Positions 19,938-29,411 of a stretch of 64,000 nucleotides of DNA are shown piece by piece. The stretch lies in NCBI GenBank assembly GCA_030867875.1, contig JAOWCC010001589.1, forward strand, positions 146,913,745 to 146,977,744. Direction: 5' to 3'. Under the pieces are notes generated by a model. That model worked only from the letters and a program-made list of their open reading frames with translations. It was not told where the DNA came from and did no database searches. A program made the position numbers and the translations under genes. Position 1 is the first letter of the stretch. Every line of letters starts with the position of its first letter. The DNA is from Actinernus sp. WN-2022. Its lineage: Eukaryota > Cnidaria > Anthozoa > Actiniaria > Actinernidae.

Positions 19938-22900
19938 TTAAGCTAATAACTCCTCAATGAGGTCATCGAAGTTTACCTCCTCCTCTGAAAGGATATATTT
20001 ATGTCCATAGGCTAGGGTATCGATTCCATTTTCGGAGATCCAGCGCTTACTATGAAATGGAGAGAGAGAGACCTTATTTACATGAATGCCATACATCCTA
20101 TGCTTTTCACTACTAAGCATGTCCATTCCGTGACGAAACACTTTTTTGTCTAGTAGGCACTCTTTATATTGCTCATGGCGAATGCGATGTTTCACAACAC
20201 ACTTTTTAGTCCCTTTAGCTTTCCGGATCTCTATACCATCTACTTTCAAGATCGAATAGAGTTTCGACCTCAATCCTACGTATTCAGCAATGTAAACACC
20301 CTCGCATTCGTCTTTCATTTTTCCGAGAACTTTCTTGTTATCAATGTTATACAACGGATGGTCCTTGCTGTAGTTGCTTGTATCATATAGATGTTTACAG
20401 GCACCAATATCTGCATAAATGTCATCAGTCTCGATGTGTAGCAGTAGGCTGTCGGTATCTGTGTAGGGTAGGTTACAACGTTGTCCATACTGCTGCTTTA
20501 GCTCTTTATAGTAGAAATCATACATTAGATGCTTCGAGAGGTCTAAAATCGAAATCCCAACATATACCCGGCGATTTAGCAATAGCCTACTTTTGTAGTT
20601 GTGTACGGCGGCTAGGTCGTGGTCGAAAATCGTGGAGTGAGCATAGCTCGGTTTGTTCAAGAGATGCTGTAGTCTGTAGTCTGAACGCCTATACGCATAC
20701 GCAGGTTCTCCATTGTCTTACCAAAAACAGAATTGTTCATTAACTTGTAAAGATCCTGCTCGAATGTGCTCTTTGCCTGTTTTCGTAGCTCTGTGTTCAT
20801 TCGAATGTATGGCTCCATCCATGGGCTTTGATCAAAACGAATTACTCTGTGGATCTTTTTCAAGCGCATGCCTAGAGAAAGGTATAGCTGTAAGTTGTGG
20901 TAATGAAGAACATATCGCTCTTTATCTCGGAGGGTAGGTATAAGCTTCTCCACCTTCAAGGATCCATTACCCTTGTAAAACCTCTCAAATAGTTTGGTCT
21001 GGTACTCTGAGAACCAAGCTTTATCCGCCCGCATTCTCTCGTAAGCTAGTGGATAGCTGTCGTGCATATCATGAAGTTCTCGAGGATACTCGAGGTCAAC
21101 CTCAAGGATGTAACCTTTATCTACATTTTTAGTGATACTCGAGGTTAATTGTTCGATAGTATCAAAATCGCACCACTCAAATCCTCCTGTTGCTAGATAT
21201 TGACTCATAGCCCAACCGTATAGGTTGTTGGCGTCAATATAGAGTATGTGGCTATTTGGCTTCTCTGGGTCAAAATCGGGTACGCTTGGGTTATTTGCTT
21301 TAGCATATCGCTTGGATACCATGGATATCCCACCACGCAAACCCTTCTCAATGAAGAGATGCATATCGTAGTCGGTTAGTAGATCGAGCTCCACGACTGT
21401 CTTCTTTAGCAACGCGTCCCACGATAGACCAGGACTCGTATAGTAGTGAGCTGGGTCTAAGCTGTAGTTGTGCATACATGTCGCGCGAAAACCCTCAAAC
21501 ACATCTGCGAGAAGAAGCACGTCAGTTCTGAGATAAAGGTCGTGGTAGTCTCCTAACATCTCACAGCTGAATATCTTCTAGACCTCCAATGCGTGTTCGT
21601 AGTCCTCGTCGGATACGCCCTCTAGGGTTAGTTTACTATAAAACGGATTATTTGGTGGAAGAGAAGTCTCTGTAAATTTCTCCCAAGTATCCATATACTC
21701 GTAGGGGTAGACGCCCTTCCGCCCAAGAAGATGTGCATTCAGGGGTGTATGCATAACGGTTATCGGAAGGCGAGACGGGTCGAGTTGCTTTATGCTCCCT
21801 TCTCCACACTGTGGGCAAGTCCCCACTAGCTCCCAATCCTTGTTAATGATAACCAGCTGGAACTTATTACATCGGTTACATTTGCCTGCCGCTGCCTCTA
21901 TAGTACTACGAACCAGTTAGTCTAACGACCCCAATAGAAATTGTGCACTATCAATGAACCTGAGTTTGCCAAGTGAGAATGAAATGTATTTCTCCATATT
22001 GTTTGGGATGCAGGAGATCTCACCCTCTGTCTTGGAGATTGATTGCATTAGTAGATGGGAGTCATACCCACGCAGGCTGTGGAATACAAATGGAATGATA
22101 GGGGAAATACGTAATTTTAGGTTGCAGGTGTTATGTGCTGCACCTCGAAACTCACCTGTGATATGGCAGTGATCCCGTACCTTAGGATCCTCACCGCCAA
22201 TAAACGGCCTACGACAAATGTGGCAATCGGTTGCTAGATTAAAATCTATATTGTTTTCCTGCGACATACGCAGCGGTTTGGCATTTTGGGCTTTAATCTC
22301 CTTCTCCTCCTCTTGTATGCATTTTAGAAAGCGCTCGATCGTATCCGTGCCTCGATAGAGCACAGGTGGTTTGATGTGGCCATCGCAACGTACGACTATG
22401 TAGGAGAATCCGCAGGGAATGTGCTCCTCTATCTTCTGCGTGTTGCGTTGCAGCTCCACTGCGGGGCCTTGGGCTGGCGTTTCGATCTTAGTGATTAAAG
22501 CCTCTAGGTCGGCGTAAATGACGTAGGGAACTTTTAGCTGCTTGTGGAAGTTCTGAAAGTAGAGTTTATTATTCTTCTCAGTAGGCATATCAATGCGAAT
22601 GGCTCGGTCATTGACGCCGTTGTACTCTGGGATGTGCCTATCGAGGAGAGCATTGGTAGTGTATCCATGTAAACAACGCTCGTAAAAGTGCTTCCTACGT
22701 GCATGGTTTGTCTGATCGAATAGAAGGCGGTTGAAATCCTTGATCCAGCAGTAGTGTTGAAGACCGCTATCTGGGTGTTCTATAAGCAAGAAGTTAACTC
22801 GCTTTGAAAAGGTCTCCTTCGACATGTGATGTACGATCAAGCACTTTTCCTTCGGATCCGAACCATATACATTGATAGCGATCTTGTTTTGCTTCTCTAC

Positions 22901-23559
22901 ACGTTTTATTTGTGAGATTGGCGTTGGCGCATCCACCCCATCAAAGTTAAACCCAACATCTTTTCGGTACTTCGACATCCTCTGAGGGTTTTTTTGCAAC
23001 TGGAAACACTGCTGCGCGTAGTGTCCAACGGAAGCAATGGTCGTCATTGTTTTTCACATTGATCACGGCTTTCTTATTCGCGATTTCTGTAGGTAGTGGT
23101 AAATATGAACTTCCACGGAGTAGTTGATATCGAGCAATGTTCAACCATAGAATGTTGACTCTATCTATAACCCAGTTCGATCGTCGACTAATCCACTTCT
23201 CAATGTAGTTGTAGATCTGAGCATATGCTTCTACTATTACCCCACGGATCTCAGCATCGTTGGTCAAAACGGATTGCGAACTCCGGAACGTAGCTATCTC
23301 ATATATTGAACCCTCAGGTTTGTCTAGCCGGAGCGTGATGTTCAAAGCCAGCTGAAACTTAATACTATTGAGGTCTCGAAGCTCTTCCTCGAGCTTTTTG
23401 GCGGTCTGCTTCCGCACATCAGCAAGAAAGGCTGCTGGGTCTGCCTCTAGAGAATTACCCTCTGGAATGTTCATCTCCCACCCGCGTAAATATCTTCCGA
23501 TGGCAAAGGGCGTTTGGATGAATGTAAGGTCTTTAGGCTCATCTATAGCCAGATATCTC
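19938..23559 (-). pseudogene. Protein-primed family B DNA polymerase, multiply broken
   Basis: Visible in order on the minus strand are an N-terminal domain (23559-22950), the ExoI motif YADLEAL, a Cys/His cluster CHICRRPF ... DHCHITGEFRG resembling HNH/endonuclease-VII-type zinc sites, ExoII-like LRGYDSHLLM, a zinc pair CNRCNK/CPQCG, palm motif A YIDANNLYGW, motif B NNSVFGKTMEN and motif C YTDTDS. Breaks are a frameshift near 22,990, TAA at 21917-21919, TAG at 21578-21580, and a frameshift at 20667-20680 caused by a 7-bp tandem duplication (CTGTAGT). The frame opens right after the stop of the upstream Cys-rich gene; the first ATG is at 23474, so the true start is unclear. It would replicate the element from a protein primer. 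Confidence 0.95.
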
Positions 23560-23846
23560 TAAATGGGTTTTCGAATCTGTAACAGCTCTAGCATTACCGC
23601 CGCAAACCGCCGCCTTGCCGCCTTTTTCTTCCTGGATAGTTCTACACGTAGAGACGCCGAGCCACACCCAACACAAGTATAAAAAGTGCTCTGGGTGCCC
23701 TTTCCGCAACCACGACAAGGTGTTGGAATCGGTCTTCCCTGCCTTAGTTTAAATAGGTGTACCTTACAAAACGTACCTATACACGACTTACCACAGAAGG
23801 CTTGCTCTCCGACCTTCAACCAACCACATAAATTCTCGCCGCGCAT
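23559..23846 (-). CDS. Small Cys-rich (zinc-ribbon-like) protein, right copy
   Basis: This 95-residue protein begins 15 bp inside the right TIR. It has CGWL near residue 7, C..C and FCKVH motifs, PTPCRGCGKG near 42, C..CG near 58, and a basic helix (RKKKAARRRFAAV). It is a diverged paralogue of the protein at 8580-8873; both are read inward from their TIR. Its stop codon adjoins the polymerase frame, so it is probably co-transcribed with the polymerase. Function is unknown; zinc and nucleic acid binding are likely. The frame is intact. Confidence 0.7.
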   Translation of the reverse strand: MRGENLCGWLKVGEQAFCGKSCIGTFCKVHLFKLRQGRPIPTPCRGCGKGTQSTFYTCVGCGSASLRVELSRKKKAARRRFAAVMLELLQIRKPI

Positions 23847-23861
23847 GTTCTCATATTTTAG

Positions 23862-24073
23862 TACCTCAGGTATACATTAGAGATACATACCTCTAATTGA
23901 AAATTATTGTGTCGTCATAAATGTTTCAGGGGTGGGGCCATCAGTGGGGGCTGCTCCGAAGCCTCAGGGGGCTCCCACAAAGTGTTTGTCGACATAATAG
24001 GGGGTGGGGGGCATCAAACGGGATTGCAACAGAAAACGGAGGTGCTGTGCCAGAACCACCATATTACATACTA
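23862..24073 (-). repeat. Polinton right TIR
   Basis: This is the inverted partner of 7860-8071, also 212 bp, ending ATATTACATACTA. Identity is about 96 percent by eye. The flanking 9-bp repeat follows at 24074-24082. Confidence 0.95.
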
Positions 24074-24082
24074 CTACCACAG
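24074..24082. repeat. Right flanking direct repeat of the Polinton
   Basis: CTACCACAG is identical to 7851-7859. Confidence 0.85.
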
Positions 24083-24408
24083 GTAAAACAGTTTCCTGGC
24101 CTCATAGAGGGTGCTTTGCTCGTTGTTGCTGTCAAAGCTGGCCGATTTTGTATCACCTGAATAGGATTTCTGTTGTTTGAAGATTGTGGGCTGTCGACTC
24201 TTACACGCCTTTGGAAATTAGAAGGCTTCTTTATCTCTTTTAACTGCGTATCGGCTGCTTCCGAGGACGCTCTCTTAATTTGCTGAATTGAATTCTCCAT
24301 CATGACCTGCATGGAGGCTAGAAGAGATTTGTTATTCCTGCTTATTTCCTCTTGAATAAGAGACGACACATCAGAAATATAGGATCCCCCATCGTGGAAA
24401 CTCGACAA
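24083..24408 (-). pseudogene. DIRS/Ngaro gag-like protein, N-terminal part
   Basis: About 108 residues precede the Polinton. A helical, partly coiled-coil N-terminal region (VSSLIQEEISRNNKSLLASM) is followed by a basic Ser/Pro-rich linker and the first half of a zinc knuckle, PGNCFTCG. The remaining Gly, His and Cys of the knuckle lie at 7,796-7,850 beyond the Polinton. Met24408 is a plausible start but may be internal. The product would package the retroelement RNA. Confidence 0.75.
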
Positions 24409-25378
24409 ACGTTGAATAAGCGTTCTACTGGGAGCTGGCTAGAGTGCTCTTCGCATGCTATATTACACTATATATAGTCACTCCCTTGACACACTGCTTC
24501 ATCCTCACGTGCTACTCACGTGCAGTCAAAATAAACATTTCTGCCTTTATCATTACATTCCGACGGCAGAAATGTATGATTTTCGTCATAACATGGTCAA
24601 AATGGCCACAGCTATTTTGCCCATGTTATGACGAAAATCATTGTCAATATTAGGACAGACACATAAAAAACTAAATTCAATTTGTTTTTTACAAGAACAA
24701 AACACTTTTAGCTTCAAACGAAAACCGTACGCGCACTCCTTGACAAATGACGTCACCTTTTGTTGTCTATCAAAATATTGTATATGAACATAAGCCAATC
24801 AGATTGCGAGAAATTTGGCGGTTGTTGTTAAATTGGAAATTGAATGTTTTACGCATTACGGCAAAACATTTACACTGATCATTGAGATCACTTAGAAAAT
24901 CACAGAATCCCATCAACGGAGGATTGAATGTAAAGGACAGGACGGCGTTAAAAGCCATACAAAATCGAGCTCGAAAATCTCACGTGTCCTGCGCGCTGGT
25001 GTACGGTCGGGCGGTTGTGCAAAACATGTTGCTAAAATTTCACTCTCACGATATATGTATGGAGCTACACTATAAAAACAATAGAAGTATGTATTATGGG
25101 TGCAATCAGAATACAGGTCTCGAGAGTCTCCGTGGTAATCAGTTATTGCAAGCGCAGATCCAAAGGTCAGAGGCAATGTGAATGGTCAGACAATCGATGC
25201 CCAGCATCGGCTGCCGGAAGGCAGGAATGCTCCACGTGATGTTCTTTTTAGTATTCTCCATCATACACTAATGCCACGGCCATGTACGTTAGGCTTTAAG
25301 GCACCACAACGACTGGTTAGAGAAGTATTAGAACCTCTGGTACCCAGATAACGGTAATGACGAAATTACAACAAGCCA
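24409..25378. other. Intergenic, repeat edges only
   Basis: The interval contains the possible 5' region of the DIRS-like element, a perfect hairpin (24576-24641), a sequence shared with 2,255-2,300, and a frame at 24,882-25,181 without a recognised domain. I see no gene. Confidence 0.5.
24576..24641. repeat. Perfect 21-bp stem hairpin
   Basis: The 21 bases at 24576-24596 (ending CGTCATAACATGG) are matched exactly by their reverse complement at 24621-24641, with a 24-nt loop. It is probably a tiny MITE. Confidence 0.8.
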
Positions 25379-25830
25379 GAGTATATAACAAAGTTTTTCC
25401 CCTTGATCTTTAGCAGGCACACTGGGTATAAATAAATAACTTAGGATTGTTCGGTTTGGTCTTCTTCTGGGCCGGGTTGTTCAAAGCCCGATTAGTGTTA
25501 ATCCTGGATTAACTCTGCACATAACCTATTGGTGTCATGGAAATTAACCCTGGATTAGCACTAATCGGGCTTTGAACAACCCGGCCCTGAAGCAGAATGT
25601 ACAAAAGTGTATATATGCGAGGGTATGCAATTCAATCTCGTTAATCAATTATTTTTAAAAATTAAAAGTGAGCAGTATTTTATAACTTTGGCCTGTAAAC
25701 GTTTATTTTTCTTCACTCGTCTGTCGATTAGACTTCTACGAGACTTCGTCAGCTACTGAATTATAAAGTTATTTATTTATACCCAGTGTACCTGATAAAG
25801 ATCATGGGGAAAAAACTTTGTTATATACTC
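25379..25830. mobile_element. MITE with about 75-bp TIRs and a nested hairpin
   Basis: GAGTATATAACAAAGTTTTT at the left is inverted at 25,811-25,830. The TIRs run inward to TACACTGGGTATAAATAAAT. A separate hairpin (25469-25587) lies inside, so one MITE has probably landed in another. Confidence 0.8.
25469..25587. mobile_element. 119-bp hairpin MITE nested in the previous element
   Basis: A 27-bp stem beginning GGGCCGGGTTGTTCAAAGCC is matched exactly by the reverse complement ending at 25587. A weaker stem (AATCCTGGATTA and AATCCAGGGTTA) continues inward. Confidence 0.85.
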
Positions 25831-26503
25831 AGTTAGTCAATAGTCAACCAGTATACCCACAGGCAGCCCAAGCTCTGTATTTGCACTGTGTGACTATTAT
25901 TTCACAAAATTCTCAGATAAAGAAAATAAACTTACCTTAAGAGTTTGTTGTTGTCCTGTTGTTTCTCTGGGGTCTAGAAATGGCGGTTATGGGGCATTTC
26001 TCTCACTTTGGGTTTTTCTCTCTTCTCTGTCTAAAAGAAAGGAAAGGTTCTACACTCAAATTCAAACCACGAGGCACTTGAGGCCGATTTTTCGCACGAA
26101 AACCCATCCCATAGGCGTCATTTCCTCCGTCAGGTGAAAGGTAGATAGTTTTTCTTACCCCAGAAGTTTTCAGACTTGAGAAATCATTATCCTAACTCTT
26201 CCAAATGAACTCATTTCTTTGAAAAAGCCCTCTCATTCTTCGTCAGAAACTACGTGTTTGCTGCTATTCGGTCATGACCGTGGCAAAATTCCTCTTTCCG
26301 GCAGAGGGACAGTCAATAAATTGCCAGATACGTTACTCTCTCCCCACGGGGTCTAACGTGCCGCCTATTGTACTGAGTAGCCAATCGCGTGGCTACAATT
26401 TCAAACAAGTTGACAACACTTGACGTCGGCTAGTTCCCAAAGATCACGGGCTCAGAACTTATACATTATATACCTTACTTTGAAACTTGTCTACAAGTGA
26501 ATC

Positions 26504-26575
26504 GGCTCTATGGTAAAGTGGTTTAGAGCACGCGCCTCGAATCCAACGATTAGGAGTTCGATTCCACACAAGCCA
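26504..26575 (+). repeat. tRNA-like sequence in the left arm of foldback 2
   Basis: The segment starts GGCTCTA and ends AAGCCA, so GGCT can pair with AGCC. It contains an A box (TGGTAAAGTGG) and a B box (AGTTCGATTCC) at tRNA-like spacing. The mirrored copy is at 26895-26966. The anticodon cannot be assigned safely. Confidence 0.5.
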
Positions 26576-26894
26576 GTAACATAAAAAAAAAAAAATCTCC
26601 TTTCTCAGTTTTATTTTATCTTTTCCTCTATTTTAAGCTATTAAAGCCGCCTTCCACACTAAATCTTTGTTTTGCATTGGCTCACAAGCTCCAACACGGT
26701 CATGACCTCGATTTTTATTTTTTTTATTATAGTGCAATGATGTAAAATCCTGTGAAAGCATCGAACACTACAGTTTTAATAGATTAACGTACTTTGTATG
26801 CGATCAACTTAATAAACAAATTAAATAGCTTAAAATAGAGGAAAAGATAAAATAAAACTTAGAAAGGAGAAAAATAATTTTGTTTTAATGTTAC

Positions 26895-26966
26895 TGGCTT
26901 GTGTGGAATCGAACTCCTAATCGTTGGATTCTAGGCGCGCCCTCTCAACCACTTTACCATAGAGCC
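26895..26966 (-). repeat. tRNA-like sequence in the right arm of foldback 2
   Basis: This is the inverted partner of 26504-26575, with A and B boxes kept (AGTTCGATTCC on the minus strand). Confidence 0.5.
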
Positions 26967-27651
26967 GATTCACTTGCAGAGAAGTTTCAAAATAAGGTAT
27001 GGTGACAGGTACACTTTGCATACTGACTTATATAATGTATAAGTTCTGAGCCCGTAATCTTTGGGAACTAGCCGACGTCAAGCGTTGTCAACTTGTTTGA
27101 AATTGTAGCCACGCGATTGGCTACTCAGTACAATAGGCGGCACGTTAGACCCCGTGGGGGAGAGAGTAACGTGTCTGGCAATTTATTGACTGTCCCTCTG
27201 CCGGAAAGAGTAATTTTGCCACGCTCATGACCGAATAGCAGCAAACACGTAGTTTCTGACGAAGAATAAGAGGGCTTTTTCAAAGAAATGAGTTCATTTG
27301 GAAGAGTTAGGATAATGATTTCTCAAGTCTGTAAACTTCTGGGGTAAGAAAAACTATCTACATTTCACCTGACGGAGGAAATTACGCCTATGGGATGGGT
27401 TTTCGTGCGAAAAATCGGCCTCAAGTTCCTCGTGGTCTGAATTTGAGTGTGCAGCCTTTCCTTTCTTTAAGACAGAGAAGAGAGAAAAACCCAAAGTGGG
27501 AGAAATGCCCCATAACCGCCATTTCTAGACCCCAGAGAAACAACTTGACAACAACAAACTCTTAAGGTAAGTTTATTTTCTTTATCTGAGAATTTTGTGA
27601 AATAATAGTCACACAGTGCAAATACAGAGCTTGGGCTGCCTGTGGTATACC

Positions 27652-28455
27652 TTGTGATTATTGGGCTTTTTCTCTTGGAAGTCTAAGTTTGATAAAACAA
27701 AATCGAAATAAAACGGAGTAGCAGGAAAATCTAAAAATAATATCTATATTGATCTATTTGCACATTTATCTGTCCGCATGGCAACGCACTCTTGTAATTG
27801 TCTCGGCAATATGCAAATTATATCACAAAGTACCATGTCAATACAGGATGATAAGCTCTGAAACGGCACTTATTTATCATGGTTTTAGTGGATATTTGCA
27901 AAGCAATTGATATCATCGACACAAAGAGCAGTAGCATACATGAGAAACATCTAAGTAATGGAGCTGTTTTGTTCGTTTAATTCAACTTACGACGGTTTGC
28001 CTTGCGGCCGTCTTGTGGTACATCAAGAACGGCAACGAATATGTCTAAAAGAATATTATGGACCATAGAGAATATCATAACCGAGGAAAGCATATTTATG
28101 TCGTTTTCTACCGATGTGACATCTATGTATGTAAGATTTTTACTTCTGTACCACATGCTTTTTATAATTTATGACACTTTGGCTTTGGTCACACAATCAC
28201 AAGATGGCGTGATTTTATGTTTTCGGAGTGCTACACTGAGAAAATTCCTGAGGAGCGCGAATTAATTTGCCCAAAGAAAACTTTATATAAATTGCAAGAC
28301 CTATTCCTTGTCAAACTCATGAATAATTAATGAGAATATTACAAAGAAAATCACAACCGTGAAGGAGTTTGGATATGTGATGAAACACTTGCATAAAGTA
28401 TCCAAACTTTCTTCTCCGTTTTCTCTTCAATGGTAAATTCGTTGGAGAAGCCGTA
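27652..28455. other. Intergenic; nothing recognised
   Basis: AT-rich sequence with short unsupported frames. A segment near 28,370-28,440 resembles the outer part of the following hairpin element (GGATATGTGAT and ATCACATATCC). Confidence 0.5.
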
Positions 28456-28590
28456 TACAACACTGTCAGCCGTGTTGTATCACATATCCAAACACCTCGA
28501 ACTGAGTTTAAAAAACTCCGCTTCGCATCGTTTTCCAAGTTCAGTTCTCAGTGTTTTGATATGTGATACAACACGGCTGACAGTGTTGTA
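28456..28590. mobile_element. Hairpin element with perfect 33-bp TIRs
   Basis: TACAACACTGTCAGCCGTGT and the next 13 bases (28456-28488) are matched exactly by the reverse complement at 28558-28590. The loop is about 69 bp. It is probably part of a larger MITE extending left. Confidence 0.8.
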
Positions 28591-29099
28591 TATATTACTT
28601 CGTAGTTAATATCTGTCATCTTATGGAATTCGGAGTTGTGACACATGGTTAAAATCACAATCCTTTTAGACCTATCAATTGTCATAACAAAACAGGGTAC
28701 TTTGCCCTCGACTTCCCCCGACATCTTAACATAATCAAAGGCTAATGAAATTCTGAGCGAACAAGGAAGAGTCATATAATAAGCTGGTAGTATTACAATA
28801 ATTCTCGGTGCAATAGTTTAGACATGCGAATCGAGCGAACACGGCCGATTTTCAACGCTGTCGGGCCTCCTGGAATCGTGTCTGGAGCTCAATAGGATTT
28901 TTTAGTTTTTCTCGAAAATAAATAAAGGTTTCAGGAAACAAACTAGACAGCGTTTGTATTCTCACTAAGGGCTACCTATCTGCAAAAGGGGAGCGAATTC
29001 TATTTTTCGACTTTTGCCGCACTATGTGTGATTTTTGTAGACAATCGCTCTTAAATTAAAAAAAAACGCTCGGAATTTCTATCTAGACCTGAAACAACC
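28591..29099. other. Intergenic; nothing recognised
   Basis: No domain, repeat unit or RNA structure stands out. Confidence 0.4.
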
Positions 29100-29322
29100 A
29101 TGGGGACTGATCAAAGCCAGGTCCCGGCTAATTCACAGATCGAATTGGAATTTAGCGTGTTGGTTTTTGCGGAGGGAGGATAACAGGAGAACGCGGAGAA
29201 AAACCCTCGGAGCAAGGGCGAGATACCTACAAACTCAACTCACATATGACGCCGCGTCCGGGAGTCGAACCTGGGCCACAAAGGTGAGAGGCAAAGCGCT
29301 TAACCACTACGCCACCCGAGCT
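29100..29322 (-). repeat. tRNA-derived SINE
   Basis: On the minus strand a tRNA-like head begins GCTCGGGTGGCGTAGTGGTT, has TGCCTCTCACC at the anticodon region (Glu-like CTC) and the B box AGGTTCGACTCC. It is followed by a body with GAGTTGAGTTTGTAGG and a pyrimidine-rich TTTTTCTCCGCG segment. This head-body layout is typical of cnidarian SINEs as I recall them. Confidence 0.65.
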
Positions 29323-29411
29323 AAATTAAGTACTTAGTTGTACTAATTAGGTAGCAGCAGGGCTCTCATTATATTAGGAGCCAGTAAACTGCTAAACATT
29401 ACTGCTGCATG

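Larger units (their letters stand above)
16018..19946 (+). pseudogene. Polinton integrase (DDE, retroviral type), split by an insertion
   Basis: Coding lies in two parts. 16018-16359 holds the first catalytic Asp (NEVHQADLLFLP, residue 40) and the second (LQVDPGREF, residue 105). 19334-19946 holds the catalytic Glu (DQAIVERFNQTL), about 40 residues after the second Asp, followed by an SH3-like C-terminal region (RYLYAPGELEGG ... KLRFVREELQVVP). Between them a 2,974-bp element has landed within a CATG. The N-terminal zinc-binding domain is not visible and appears lost. The enzyme would integrate the Polinton DNA ends. The 3' end overlaps the convergent polymerase gene by 9 bp. Confidence 0.9.
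7860..24073. mobile_element. Polinton/Maverick element, 16,214 bp, decayed
   Basis: The element is bounded by 212-bp TIRs (7860-8071 and 23862-24073) and flanked by a 9-bp direct repeat. Gene content fits a Polinton: protein-primed family B DNA polymerase, retrovirus-type integrase, FtsK/HerA-like packaging ATPase, and major and minor capsid-like proteins. Gene orientations alternate, and integrase and polymerase converge as is common in the group. A retropepsin-like gene is found where one would look for the adenovirus-type cysteine protease. Premature stops or frameshifts occur in at least five genes, and the integrase is split by another element. It is an endogenous, non-functional copy. 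Confidence 0.95.
4438..24408 (-). mobile_element. DIRS/Ngaro-type tyrosine-recombinase retrotransposon, decayed and interrupted
   Basis: Read on the minus strand, the order is gag-like protein with half of a zinc knuckle (24,408-24,083), then the inserted Polinton (24,073-7,860), then the other half of the knuckle, reverse transcriptase, RNase H, a DIRS-type C-terminal domain, a repeat-rich linker and a tyrosine recombinase (5,202-4,438). This gag-RT-RH-YR order with no DDE integrase or protease is typical of the DIRS/Ngaro order. The element's own ends are not recognised, and the recombinase is cut off before its final catalytic motifs, so the 3' end is missing. Stops and frameshifts run throughout. 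Confidence 0.85.
25858..27644. mobile_element. Foldback element 2 (CACAGG family), 1,787 bp
   Basis: The termini are CACAGGCAGCCCAAGCTC and its reverse complement, flanked by GTATACC on both sides (25851-25857 and 27645-27651). The arms are about 790 and 820 bp, inverted and highly similar, around a loop of about 175 bp (26,648-26,822). The right arm has a local insertion of about 35 bp near 27,000. Each arm contains one tRNA-like sequence. No transposase is seen. It is the second member of the family described at 2,357-3,931. Confidence 0.85.
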
